Below are positions 1 through 5,327 of a stretch of DNA of 5,327 nt, in pieces. The notes beneath the pieces are model-generated. The model was not told the DNA's origin. It searched no databases and saw nothing but the letters and a program-made list of their open reading frames with translations. Where the stretch lies: NCBI GenBank assembly GCA_025980625.1, contig JAICXG010000194.1, positions 1 through 5,327 of the forward strand, given 5' to 3'. Source of the DNA: Chthoniobacterales bacterium. GTDB taxonomy: Bacteria > Verrucomicrobiota > Verrucomicrobiia > Chthoniobacterales > UBA10450. The translations under genes were made by a program, and so were the position numbers. Numbering within the stretch: the stretch's first letter is position 1; the number at the start of each line of letters is the position of its first letter.

Positions 1-1
1 C

Positions 2-100
2 ACCATCGGCAGCGGCAAACCGGGGCCGATCACCAACCGAACGATCACGCGCTTCCGCGAATTGACGCGCGAAACCGGGACTCCAATTTTTCAGGAGTGA
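2..100 (+). CDS. ilvE: Class-IV PLP aminotransferase, C-terminal end (probable branched-chain aminotransferase), partial
   Basis: An open frame enters from the left edge and ends at TGA 98-100, leaving the last 32 residues. It contains IGSGKPGPITNR followed by a short helix with FRELTRETG and a GTPIF ending. This is the typical C-terminal end of fold-type IV PLP aminotransferases, where the G-x-GKPGP-[IV]-T segment precedes the last helix. Family members transfer the amino group between branched-chain amino acids and 2-oxoglutarate in the cytoplasm. D-amino-acid transaminase and 4-amino-4-deoxychorismate lyase share this tail, so the exact substrate cannot be read from 32 residues; IlvE is the most frequent member. 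The catalytic lysine lies outside the window. The next gene starts 91 bases downstream on the same strand, after a hairpin, so it is probably a separate transcription unit. Confidence 0.7.
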   Translation, partial: TIGSGKPGPITNRTITRFRELTRETGTPIFQE

Positions 101-103
101 CGG

Positions 104-126
104 CTCGTTTTCGCGCGAAATACGAG
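104..126 (+). terminator. Hairpin directly after the aminotransferase gene, candidate terminator
   Basis: CTCGT (104-108) pairs with ACGAG (122-126), and TTTC (109-112) pairs with GAAA (117-120) around a GCGC loop. The only interruption is a bulged T at 121. The 9-bp stem begins four bases after the upstream stop codon, the usual place for a terminator. No run of T follows on the + strand, so a classical intrinsic terminator is not shown; it could be a U-less terminator or an mRNA 3'-end stabiliser. Confidence 0.35.
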
Positions 127-152
127 AGAGAAGAATCGGTCTGGAGTGTGAG

Positions 153-182
153 TTGAATCTTTTGACCGATTTGTGGTCTAAT
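153..182 (+). promoter_or_regulatory. Possible sigma70-type promoter for mcsA-mcsB-clpC
   Basis: TTGAAT (153-158) and TCTAAT (177-182) are separated by 18 bases and sit in the most AT-rich part of the gap before mcsA. Transcription would start around 189, almost at the mcsA ATG (192). That would give a nearly leaderless message, which fits the weak ribosome-binding sequence (only GAG at 184-186). The match is modest and a different start site is quite possible. Confidence 0.25.
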
Positions 183-191
183 TGAGCAGCC

Positions 192-683
192 ATGCTGTGC
201 GATGTTTGTAAATGCAATGACGCTTCGGTTTTCCTGACCCAAATCCTCGAGGGCAAAATGCAGAAGGTGAATCTGTGCGACGCGTGTTCGAAGGAAAAAG
301 GCGTGCAGGATCCGACCGGATTTGCGCTCGCCGACTTATTGTTAGGCATCGGCGCCGCGGAAGAGATCGAGAAAGGGGCGACCAGCCAGAAGTGCCCGGT
401 CTGCGGTTTTACCCAGGCGGATTTTAAGAAGACGGGACGACTTGGTTGCAGCGCGTGTTATCAGACTTTTGGCGAAGGACTCGATTCGCTTCTTAAAGCA
501 ATGCACAAGGGAACGGAACATGTGGGCAAACTGCCGGAACGCGCTGCGCGGCAGATGCAGTTAAGCGACAAGATGCGGGTGCTGAACGACAGCCTGCGCA
601 AAGCAGTCGCGGAAGAAAATTACGAAACGGCCGCGAGTTTGCGCGATCAGATCAAGCGGCTCGAGCACGAGATGGCGAGTTAG
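192..683 (+). CDS. mcsA: McsA: zinc-finger and UVR-motif activator of the protein-arginine kinase McsB
   Basis: The product has 163 residues, close to the usual McsA length. Four CxxC pairs are visible: C3/C6 and C29/C32 in the N-terminal zinc module, and C68/C71 and C86/C89 in the second. This is the layout expected for two treble-clef-like zinc sites. The C-terminal third (about 128-163) is a UVR (UvrB/UvrC-type) helical hairpin, with NYETAASLRDQIKRLE at 143-158. In Bacillota, McsA binds McsB and stimulates its kinase activity; the UVR motif resembles the one in the ClpC middle domain. The start at 192 is supported by MLCDVC, the canonical N-terminus that supplies the first zinc pair. The ribosome-binding site is poor (GAG, 5-base spacer). 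mcsB follows after only 7 bases, so the two are surely co-transcribed. Function is inferred from homology and gene order; without neighbours it might be annotated only as a UvrB/UvrC motif protein. Confidence 0.93.
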   Translation: MLCDVCKCNDASVFLTQILEGKMQKVNLCDACSKEKGVQDPTGFALADLLLGIGAAEEIEKGATSQKCPVCGFTQADFKKTGRLGCSACYQTFGEGLDSLLKAMHKGTEHVGKLPERAARQMQLSDKMRVLNDSLRKAVAEENYETAASLRDQIKRLEHEMAS

Positions 684-690
684 CCTAACG

Positions 691-1815
691 ATGAAGTTTT
701 CACAAGTGATGACCAATTCGGGAGAATGGCTCCGCGGTGAAGGCCCGCATCACCAGGTGGTGGTGAGCAGCCGGGTGCGGCTCGCGCGCAACCTGCGCGA
801 TCGCGCTTTTCCGGGCTGGGCAAAGAAGGCCGAGCGCACCCAGGTGTTGGAGCAGATCCGGCCGCATGTGGAAGGCCTGAGCGAAATGCAGGACTCATTC
901 TCGGAGTTGCTCCAGGATCTTTCCGCACTCGAAAAACAAGTGCTGGTCGAGCGCCATCTCATCAGTCGCGAGCACGCCGCCAAAGGCGTGGGCAGCGCAG
1001 TGATCATGAATCGCAGGCAGACGCTCAGCATCATGATCAACGAAGAGGATCACTTGCGGATGCAATCGATCCGCTCCGGCCTTCAACTCAAAAACGCTTT
1101 CAAGCTGGTCGATAAAGTCGACAGCACGCTCGAGCACAAACTCGACATCGCTTACGACCAGCGGCTCGGTTATCTCACGGCCTGCCCGACCAACGTCGGG
1201 ACCGGCATGCGCGCCTCGGCGATGCTGCATTTGCCCGGGTTGGTCCTGAGCGATCTCATTAACCAGGTGATCCAGGCCGTGAACAAGATCGGCCTGGCCG
1301 TCCGCGGTCTTTACGGCGAGGGCACCGAGGCGATGGGCAACCTTTTCCAGATCTCGAACCAGACAACGTTAGGGGAAAAGGAAGAGGAAATCATCTCACG
1401 CCTAACCAAAGTGATCGAGACGATCATCGAGAAGGAACACGATGCCCGCCAGATGTTGACCCAGAAAAAGCCCGATACCCTTTCCGACCAGATCGGTCGG
1501 GCATACGGCGTGCTCACTTACGCGCATGCGATGACCTCGAAAGAGGCGCTCAACCTTCTCTCGATCATGAAACTTGGGGTCGATCTTGGTGCTTTCCCGG
1601 AAGAGCGGCGGCTGCCGATCGACGAGCTGTTCATCGAAACGCAACCGGCACATTTGCAGAAGGCATCGCAGCAGAAACTCAACGCGGAAGAGCGCGACTA
1701 TCTGCGCGCCGAAATCATCCGCGCTCGTTTGAAACTCTTTCCCAAACCTGATATGGATAAAGTGGCGCGGGAGCGCGAGGATCAACCACCTTCCGACTCG
1801 AACCACCATGAATAA
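691..1815 (+). CDS. mcsB: McsB: protein-arginine kinase (phosphagen-kinase fold)
   Basis: The product has 374 residues, slightly longer than the roughly 360 usual for McsB because of a short polar C-terminal tail. McsB phosphorylates arginine side chains of misfolded or regulatory proteins with ATP, marking them for ClpC-ClpP. Visible hallmarks are SSRVRLARNL near residue 27, the NEED segment at 117-120 (E119 aligns with the catalytic Glu known as E121 in Geobacillus McsB), C165 in the CPTNVGTG loop, E210 in RGLYGEG (the E212 equivalent), and the RDYLRA motif at 335-340. RDxxRA forms the allosteric phosphoarginine pocket that separates McsB from creatine and arginine kinases. The guanidino-kinase N-terminal domain of those enzymes is absent, as expected. 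The start at 691 fits family N-termini; ATG 709 would lose six residues. There is no good Shine-Dalgarno sequence, so coupling to mcsA translation is likely. The gene overlaps clpC by 8 bases. Confidence 0.96.
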   Translation: MKFSQVMTNSGEWLRGEGPHHQVVVSSRVRLARNLRDRAFPGWAKKAERTQVLEQIRPHVEGLSEMQDSFSELLQDLSALEKQVLVERHLISREHAAKGVGSAVIMNRRQTLSIMINEEDHLRMQSIRSGLQLKNAFKLVDKVDSTLEHKLDIAYDQRLGYLTACPTNVGTGMRASAMLHLPGLVLSDLINQVIQAVNKIGLAVRGLYGEGTEAMGNLFQISNQTTLGEKEEEIISRLTKVIETIIEKEHDARQMLTQKKPDTLSDQIGRAYGVLTYAHAMTSKEALNLLSIMKLGVDLGAFPEERRLPIDELFIETQPAHLQKASQQKLNAEERDYLRAEIIRARLKLFPKPDMDKVAREREDQPPSDSNHHE

Positions 1816-4285
1816 TTTTACTCCTCGGGCCCAGCAGGTTCTTGCGCTGGCCCGTAAAGAAGCGGACCGCTTCAATCATAACTACGTCGGCACCGAGCAT
1901 CTCCTGCTCGGGCTGATCAAGCTCGGCCAGGGTGTGGCCGTCAATGTTCTCCAGAAAATGGGGCTCGATCTGGAGACGGTGCGAATGGAAGTCGAAAAGC
2001 AAGTCGGCTCCGGCCCGGAAACCAAAATGGTCGGCAATATTCCCTACACTCCGCGGGTGAAGAAAGTGCTGGCCCTCGCGGGCAAGGAAGCGCGCGCGCT
2101 CAATCATTCCTATGTCGGGACCGAACACATCCTGCTCGGCCTGCTCCGCGAAGGTGAGGGGGTGGCGGCGCGCGTCTTGAAGAGCCTCGAAGTCGATATC
2201 GAGCGCACTCGCAACGAGATCCTCAAGGAGCTCGATCCAAATTTTACTCCGCCGGAAAGCGACCCAGAAATGGGCGCGAGCGAAGGCGGCTCGAAGAAGG
2301 ACGTCAAGACCCCGGCGCTGCGCGCGTTTGGCCGGGACCTCACCGATCTCGCGAAGAAAGGCGAGCTCGACCCGGTGATCGGACGGCAGAACGAAATCGA
2401 GCGCGTCATCCAGGTGCTCTGCCGCCGGACGAAGAACAACCCGGTATTGTTAGGCGAAGCCGGCGTCGGCAAGACGGCGATCGTCGAAGGCCTGGCGCAG
2501 GAAATTGCCAACGGCAATGTGCCCGAGTTGTTGCGCGACAAGCGCGTCGTCACCCTCGACCTCGCGCTGATGGTCGCGGGAACGAAATATCGCGGCCAGT
2601 TCGAGGAGCGGATCAAGGCGGTGATGGACGAGATTCGGCGCTCCAAGAATGTCATTCTTTTTATCGACGAACTGCACACCATCGTCGGCGCCGGTTCCGC
2701 GGAAGGCGCGATGGACGCGAGCAACATCATCAAACCAGCGTTGAGCCGCGGCGAATTACAGTGTGTTGGGGCGACGACTTTGAACGAGTATCGCAAATAC
2801 ATCGAGAAGGACGCCGCGCTCGAACGGCGTTTCCAAACCGTGAAAGTCGATGCGCCCACGATCGATGAGGCGATTCTGATTTTGAAAGGCCTTCGTCCGA
2901 AATATGAAGCGCATCACAAGGCGAAGTTGACCGACGAAGCGCTCGAGACCGCGGTCAAACTTTCCGAGCGTTATATCACTGGTCGTTTCCTGCCCGATAA
3001 AGCGATCGACGTGATGGATGAAGCCGGCGCGCGCGCCCGCATCAACGCCATGACCCGTCCGCCCGACGTGAAGGAGATCGAGAAAGAGATCGAAGAAATT
3101 CGCGTTGAGAAAGAGGCCGCGATTAAGGCGCAGGATTTCGAAAAAGCCGCCGCTCTGCGCGACAAAGAGAAACAGGCAAAGGAAAAACTGGAACGCATTC
3201 TCGGCGAATGGCGCGAGCAGCGTGAAGAAAAGGAAGTGCTCGTGACCGCGGACGACATGATGCACATCATCTCGAAGGTCACCGGCGTTCCGCTCCAGAA
3301 AATGGAGCAAAAGGAAACCGCCAAGCTTCTCGCCATGGAAGGCGAGATCAAGCTACGGGTTATCGGGCAGGACGAAGCGGTGGCCGCGATCAGCAAGGCG
3401 CTGCGCCGTTCGCGCGCCGATCTCAAGGATCCCCGGCGCCCCATCGGCTCGTTCGTTTTCCTCGGCCCGACCGGTGTCGGCAAAACCTTTCTCGCTCGCA
3501 CCCTCGCCGAATTCATGTTCGGCGATTCCGACGCGCTCATCCAGATCGACATGTCGGAGTACATGGAAAAATTCACCGCCTCGCGTCTGATCGGCTCCCC
3601 TCCCGGCTATGTCGGTTATGAAGAAGGCGGCCAACTTTCGGAAGCCGTCAGGCGCCGTCCCTATTCGGTCGTGCTCTTTGATGAGATCGAAAAAGCGCAT
3701 CCCGACGTGATGCATCTCCTTCTCCAGATTTTAGAGGAAGGCAAAATCACCGACTCGTTAGGCCGGAAGATCGATTTCCGGAACACAATCATCATAATGA
3801 CCTCGAATGTCGGGGCCGAGCTGATCAAGAAACAAACGGTGATGGGCTTTGGCGCGCCGCGTGACACGGCCGACTACGAGACGATGCGGGAGAAAATTCT
3901 CGAAGAAACAAAGCGCGTCTTTAAGCCGGAGTTCCTCAATCGCCTCGATGAGATCATCGTCTTCCACACCCTCGGGAAGCCCGACCTGATGAAGATCGTC
4001 GACCTCGAAGTGAACAAGGTGAAGAAGCGCCTGCAAACCAAGGAAATCGAGATTCGTCTGGACCAGGCCGCGCACGAGTTTGTGATCGAGAAAGGCTACG
4101 ACCCGACCTACGGGGCGCGACCGATGCGGCGCGCGGTCGAGCGTTACCTCGAAGATCCGCTCGCGGAGGAATTGCTCCGCGGCACGGTCAAACAAGGCGA
4201 CCTCGTGCACGTCACCGTCGACAACGGCAAGCTCCTCTTCAAAGCCGCCGAACCGCAGACCAGCGCGCCCGCAAGCGCAAGTTAG
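1808..4285 (+). CDS. clpC: ClpC: Hsp100/Clp AAA+ unfoldase subunit of the ClpCP protease
   Basis: The product has 825 residues, within the usual ClpC range. A duplicated Clp N domain spans about 1-145, with YVGTEH in each repeat; E30 and E106 occupy the places of the B. subtilis phosphoarginine-binding glutamates E32 and E106. AAA+ module 1 has Walker A GEAGVGKT (216-223), pore tyrosine Y261 in GTKYRG, Walker B ending D287-E288, and arginine fingers R340/R341. A coiled-coil middle domain with a UVR motif lies near 425-465 (QDFEKAAALRD from 442). Module 2 has GPTGVGKT (553-560), pore loop GYVG (Y601), Walker B ending D625-E626, sensor 1 N667, arginine finger R712 and sensor 2 GAR (769-771). 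VMGFG (678-682) is the ClpP-docking loop, which separates ClpC from ClpB disaggregases. It unfolds McsB-marked proteins and feeds them to ClpP in the cytosol. The ATG lies within the last codons of mcsB, indicating coupled translation. The C-terminus is a short Ala/Ser/Pro-rich tail. Confidence 0.97.
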   Translation: MNNFTPRAQQVLALARKEADRFNHNYVGTEHLLLGLIKLGQGVAVNVLQKMGLDLETVRMEVEKQVGSGPETKMVGNIPYTPRVKKVLALAGKEARALNHSYVGTEHILLGLLREGEGVAARVLKSLEVDIERTRNEILKELDPNFTPPESDPEMGASEGGSKKDVKTPALRAFGRDLTDLAKKGELDPVIGRQNEIERVIQVLCRRTKNNPVLLGEAGVGKTAIVEGLAQEIANGNVPELLRDKRVVTLDLALMVAGTKYRGQFEERIKAVMDEIRRSKNVILFIDELHTIVGAGSAEGAMDASNIIKPALSRGELQCVGATTLNEYRKYIEKDAALERRFQTVKVDAPTIDEAILILKGLRPKYEAHHKAKLTDEALETAVKLSERYITGRFLPDKAIDVMDEAGARARINAMTRPPDVKEIEKEIEEIRVEKEAAIKAQDFEKAAALRDKEKQAKEKLERILGEWREQREEKEVLVTADDMMHIISKVTGVPLQKMEQKETAKLLAMEGEIKLRVIGQDEAVAAISKALRRSRADLKDPRRPIGSFVFLGPTGVGKTFLARTLAEFMFGDSDALIQIDMSEYMEKFTASRLIGSPPGYVGYEEGGQLSEAVRRRPYSVVLFDEIEKAHPDVMHLLLQILEEGKITDSLGRKIDFRNTIIIMTSNVGAELIKKQTVMGFGAPRDTADYETMREKILEETKRVFKPEFLNRLDEIIVFHTLGKPDLMKIVDLEVNKVKKRLQTKEIEIRLDQAAHEFVIEKGYDPTYGARPMRRAVERYLEDPLAEELLRGTVKQGDLVHVTVDNGKLLFKAAEPQTSAPASAS

Positions 4286-4304
4286 CGCTCCCGAAAGCGC
4301 CAAC
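4281..4304 (+). terminator. Hairpin overlapping the clpC stop codon, candidate operon terminator
   Basis: GTTAGCGCT (4281-4289) pairs with AGCGCCAAC (4296-4304) around a 6-base loop, with a single A-C mismatch in nine positions. A second stem follows at once: GGCTTCC (4308-4314) with GGAGGCC (4323-4329), seven pairs including one wobble. Two stems back to back at the end of an operon suggest a transcription end or 3'-end protection. There is no T-tract after either stem, so classical intrinsic termination is not demonstrated. Confidence 0.4.
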
Positions 4305-4687
4305 TGAGGCTTCCGACGCGAAGGAGGCCGTCTCATCCTTGCGACCCCAACGGCCATGCCATAATGCGGACTACCCTTTACCTGCAGCTCGAGAGTTGGA
4401 CGAGTGAACTCCTACTCGCAAGCGAGCGGGAGTGAGCCAATCCGTCCAGTCGATAGGAATCGAACGAGATAGAGAGCGCCCGAGGTTAGCGTCTTCAGGT
4501 TGGTTCCGGTGCTGGTAACGTAACGTGACGGAAGAGCAAACGACGCGTGAGGCAAAGCCTTTTACGCTGTTCGTAAGTGCCATCGACGAGGTGCACGATC
4601 ATTTTGGGTCAATGTTAGATTTCATGGCCGCGCCCTCAAAGCCGGGCGGAGCTCTATTCGAAGACGTAGCTGTCCAGCACTCGTGTT
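4286..4687. other. Intergenic stretch without a convincing gene
   Basis: About 400 bases lie between clpC and hicB. I see hairpins at its left end and a strong imperfect palindrome at 4408-4433. There is also a small tandem repeat at 4515-4529, in which GTAAC, GTAAC and GTGAC follow one another directly. Open frames on either strand here lack recognisable motifs. One runs on the + strand from GTG 4525 into hicB in the wrong frame, and another runs across the palindrome on the - strand. No tRNA or rRNA is visible. The region may hold decayed sequence, a dispersed repeat or a small structured RNA. Confidence 0.5.
4397..4448. repeat. Imperfect palindrome with an outer stem, possible REP-like or RNA structural element
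   Basis: The core ACTCCTACTCGC (4408-4419) pairs with GCGAGCGGGAGT (4422-4433) across only AA. That is twelve positions with one wobble and one mismatch. Outside it, TGGACG (4397-4402) pairs exactly with CGTCCA (4443-4448), giving a two-tier structure. A competing small hairpin, CGAGT (4401-4405) with ACTCG (4414-4418), is also possible. The loop of two bases is tight for RNA, so a DNA palindrome of the REP or inverted-repeat kind is at least as likely. Only one copy is present in the window, so repetition in the genome is not shown. Confidence 0.45.
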
Positions 4688-4705
4688 GTGTGCTACAAGG
4701 TCGAC

Positions 4706-4924
4706 GTGGAAATCAAGCTGACTGCGGTCTTCCGAAAATTTCCCGAGGGCTACGCCGCATTCGTCGAAGAGCTGCCCGGTGCGAATACGCAAGGCGCAAC
4801 GCTGGAAGAAGCGCGTGCAAACTTGAAGGAAGCGGTCGAGATGGTTTTGCAGGCGAATCGCGAATTGGCAGAGGAGTCATTGCGCGGTGCTGAGGTCCTG
4901 CGAGAACCGCTCGCGACCGGATGA
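4706..4924 (+). CDS. hicB: HicB-family antitoxin, short single-domain form
   Basis: The product has 72 residues and a compact HicB fold: a beta strand KLTAVF, then EGYAAFVEELPGANTQG, then the helix TLEEARANLKEAVEMVL (32-48). The G-Y-x-A-x-x-E-L-P-G and Q-G-x-T-x-x-E-A-x-x-N-L-x-E-A signature is typical of HicB (partly degraded RNase H-like fold). HicB proteins bind and neutralise the HicA mRNA interferase. No ribbon-helix-helix or helix-turn-helix follows, so this is the short class without an obvious DNA-binding domain. I chose GTG 4706 because AAGG (4697-4700) sits five bases upstream and the protein then begins right at the first strand. GTG 4688 would add six residues without a clear ribosome-binding site. 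The TGA overlaps the hicA ATG (ATGA, 4921-4924), so the pair is translationally coupled. Confidence 0.85.
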   Translation: MEIKLTAVFRKFPEGYAAFVEELPGANTQGATLEEARANLKEAVEMVLQANRELAEESLRGAEVLREPLATG

Positions 4925-5106
4925 AGCGGCGTGACCTGATTCGGCACCTTGAAAAGAATGGCTGTGAATTCCTGCGCGAAGGCGGCAATCACAGCATTTA
5001 CGTCAATCGACGTGCGCAGAAATCGTCCGCCATTCCGCGTCATCGCGAGATCATCGAGTTTCTCGCGCAGAAGATCTGCAAAGACTTAGACATTCCGAAG
5101 CCGTGA
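4921..5106 (+). CDS. hicA: HicA-family mRNA interferase toxin
   Basis: The product has 61 residues, the usual size of a HicA (YcfA) toxin with a small dsRNA-binding-like fold. It opens with KRRDLIRHLEKNGCEFLREG and continues with GGNHSIYVN. The His at 24 in G-x-H-x-x-Y is the family's catalytic histidine. The later part, SSAIPRHREI, is the conserved basic strand (usually V-P-x-H), followed by a short helix leading to ICKDLDIP. Family members cleave mRNA and tmRNA when not bound by HicB. The catalytic residue and full length are present, so the toxin is probably functional. Gene order is antitoxin first, the reverse of E. coli hicAB but common in other bacteria. Nothing after it on this strand looks like part of the same transcript. 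Confidence 0.88.
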   Translation: MKRRDLIRHLEKNGCEFLREGGNHSIYVNRRAQKSSAIPRHREIIEFLAQKICKDLDIPKP

Positions 5107-5134
5107 AGTCTTCGTGTTCGTCCCTGGACACATG

Positions 5135-5293
5135 TCACTCGTCGCGCGTCCCTCGCACGCATTGCGCCAGATCCTTATCAGGCGTCCAGATCGCGACGCG
5201 TTCGACTTTCTTGTCCTTCGACGCGAGATGGGCGGCCGAAGCGAGCACATCATCGGCCGCGTAAAAGGCTTCGCCCCACGCGGCTCTATTCAT
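5135..5293 (-). pseudogene. Fragment of a 5'-3' exonuclease (FEN/PIN-like, Taq-polymerase N-terminal-type) gene
   Basis: Read on the - strand from ATG 5293 to TGA 5135, this frame encodes 52 residues. It contains AWGEAFYAADDVLASAAHLA followed by a variable linker and IWTPDKDLAQCVRGTR. The A-D-D-x-L-A and T-P-D-K-D-L-A-Q motifs, spaced about 25 residues apart, carry metal-binding aspartates of the 5'-3' exonuclease family, whose full proteins are about 200 residues or more. The frame stops two residues after GTR, where the family continues with VVQxDRR. Upstream, an in-frame TAG lies at 5311-5309, and no N-terminal motif is visible in any frame to the window edge. It therefore looks like the middle of a decayed gene. 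Reading one frame over after GTR gives RVTCVQGRTRRL, faintly like the missing segment, which hints at a frameshift. If the window edge or base calls are wrong, it could be part of an intact gene. Confidence 0.65.
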
Positions 5294-5327
5294 GATGCTC
5301 CGTCGACACTAATCGACCGCGTGGGCC

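Noticed and set aside
161..178. Possible CtsR operator upstream of mcsA (TTTGACC at 161-167, and GACC/GGTC inverted pair at 164-178)
   Set aside because: CtsR needs two tandem heptads three bases apart; the neighbouring heptads on both sides do not match, so this is at most half a site.
2110..2859. Long - strand open frames opposite mcsB and clpC (for example 249 codons)
   Set aside because: They are antisense shadows of strongly conserved coding sequence in a GC-rich gene, with Ser/Arg-rich translations and no motifs.
4448..4475. T-arm-like GTTCGATTC on the - strand, suggesting a tRNA remnant or attachment site
   Set aside because: Only one T-stem base pair forms, and no acceptor, D or anticodon arm can be built around it.
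4371..4583. - strand open frame of 70 codons across the palindrome
   Set aside because: The translation has no domain-like pattern, and the frame exists largely because it reads through the palindromic element; a non-coding repeat is a simpler explanation.
4525..4893. + strand open frame of 122 codons from GTG 4525
   Set aside because: It overlaps most of hicB in another frame, has no recognisable motif, begins at a GTG inside a small tandem repeat and turns into Arg/Cys-rich shadow sequence where hicB begins.
5096..5114. CGAAG/CTTCG hairpin at the end of hicA as a terminator
   Set aside because: The stem is only five pairs with a nine-base loop and no T-tract, which is not enough to call.

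Overview
The window is about 5.3 kb of GC-rich bacterial DNA. Most of it is one tightly packed operon on the + strand, mcsA-mcsB-clpC (192-4285), encoding the phosphoarginine protein quality-control machinery. The order matches the Bacillota stress operon, but there is no ctsR repressor gene in front. The base composition and the gene upstream are also not Bacillota-like. My best inference is a soil or freshwater member of the Verrucomicrobiota or an allied phylum, but no phylogenetic marker in the window proves this.

Layout: 2-100 is the C-terminal end of a class-IV PLP aminotransferase, probably the branched-chain aminotransferase IlvE. A short gap (101-191) holds a hairpin right after that stop codon and a possible promoter for the operon. 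mcsA (192-683) encodes a zinc-finger/UVR activator. mcsB (691-1815) encodes a protein-arginine kinase with all key active-site and allosteric residues. clpC (1808-4285) encodes a full-length Hsp100 unfoldase with duplicated N domain, two AAA+ modules, a UVR-type middle domain and a ClpP-docking motif. mcsA and mcsB are 7 bases apart, and mcsB and clpC overlap by 8 bases, so the three are probably co-transcribed and translationally coupled. The expected pathway is McsA-stimulated arginine phosphorylation by McsB, recognition of phosphoarginine by the ClpC N domain, unfolding, and degradation in ClpP, which is not encoded here.

After clpC the character changes. About 400 bases (4286-4687) have no convincing gene but contain hairpins, including a strong imperfect palindrome at 4408-4433. 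A compact hicB-hicA toxin-antitoxin pair follows (4706-5106), in antitoxin-first order with an ATGA overlap. On the opposite strand, 5135-5293 holds a degraded fragment of a 5'-3' exonuclease (FEN/PIN-like) gene, recognisable from its ADD and TPDKDLAQ motifs. The right third therefore looks like an accessory, decaying region beside a conserved housekeeping operon.

I see no wholly new system. The points most worth a second look are the ctsR-less arginine-phosphorylation operon with conserved phosphoarginine-reader residues, the exonuclease remnant beside hicBA, and the structured element downstream of clpC.
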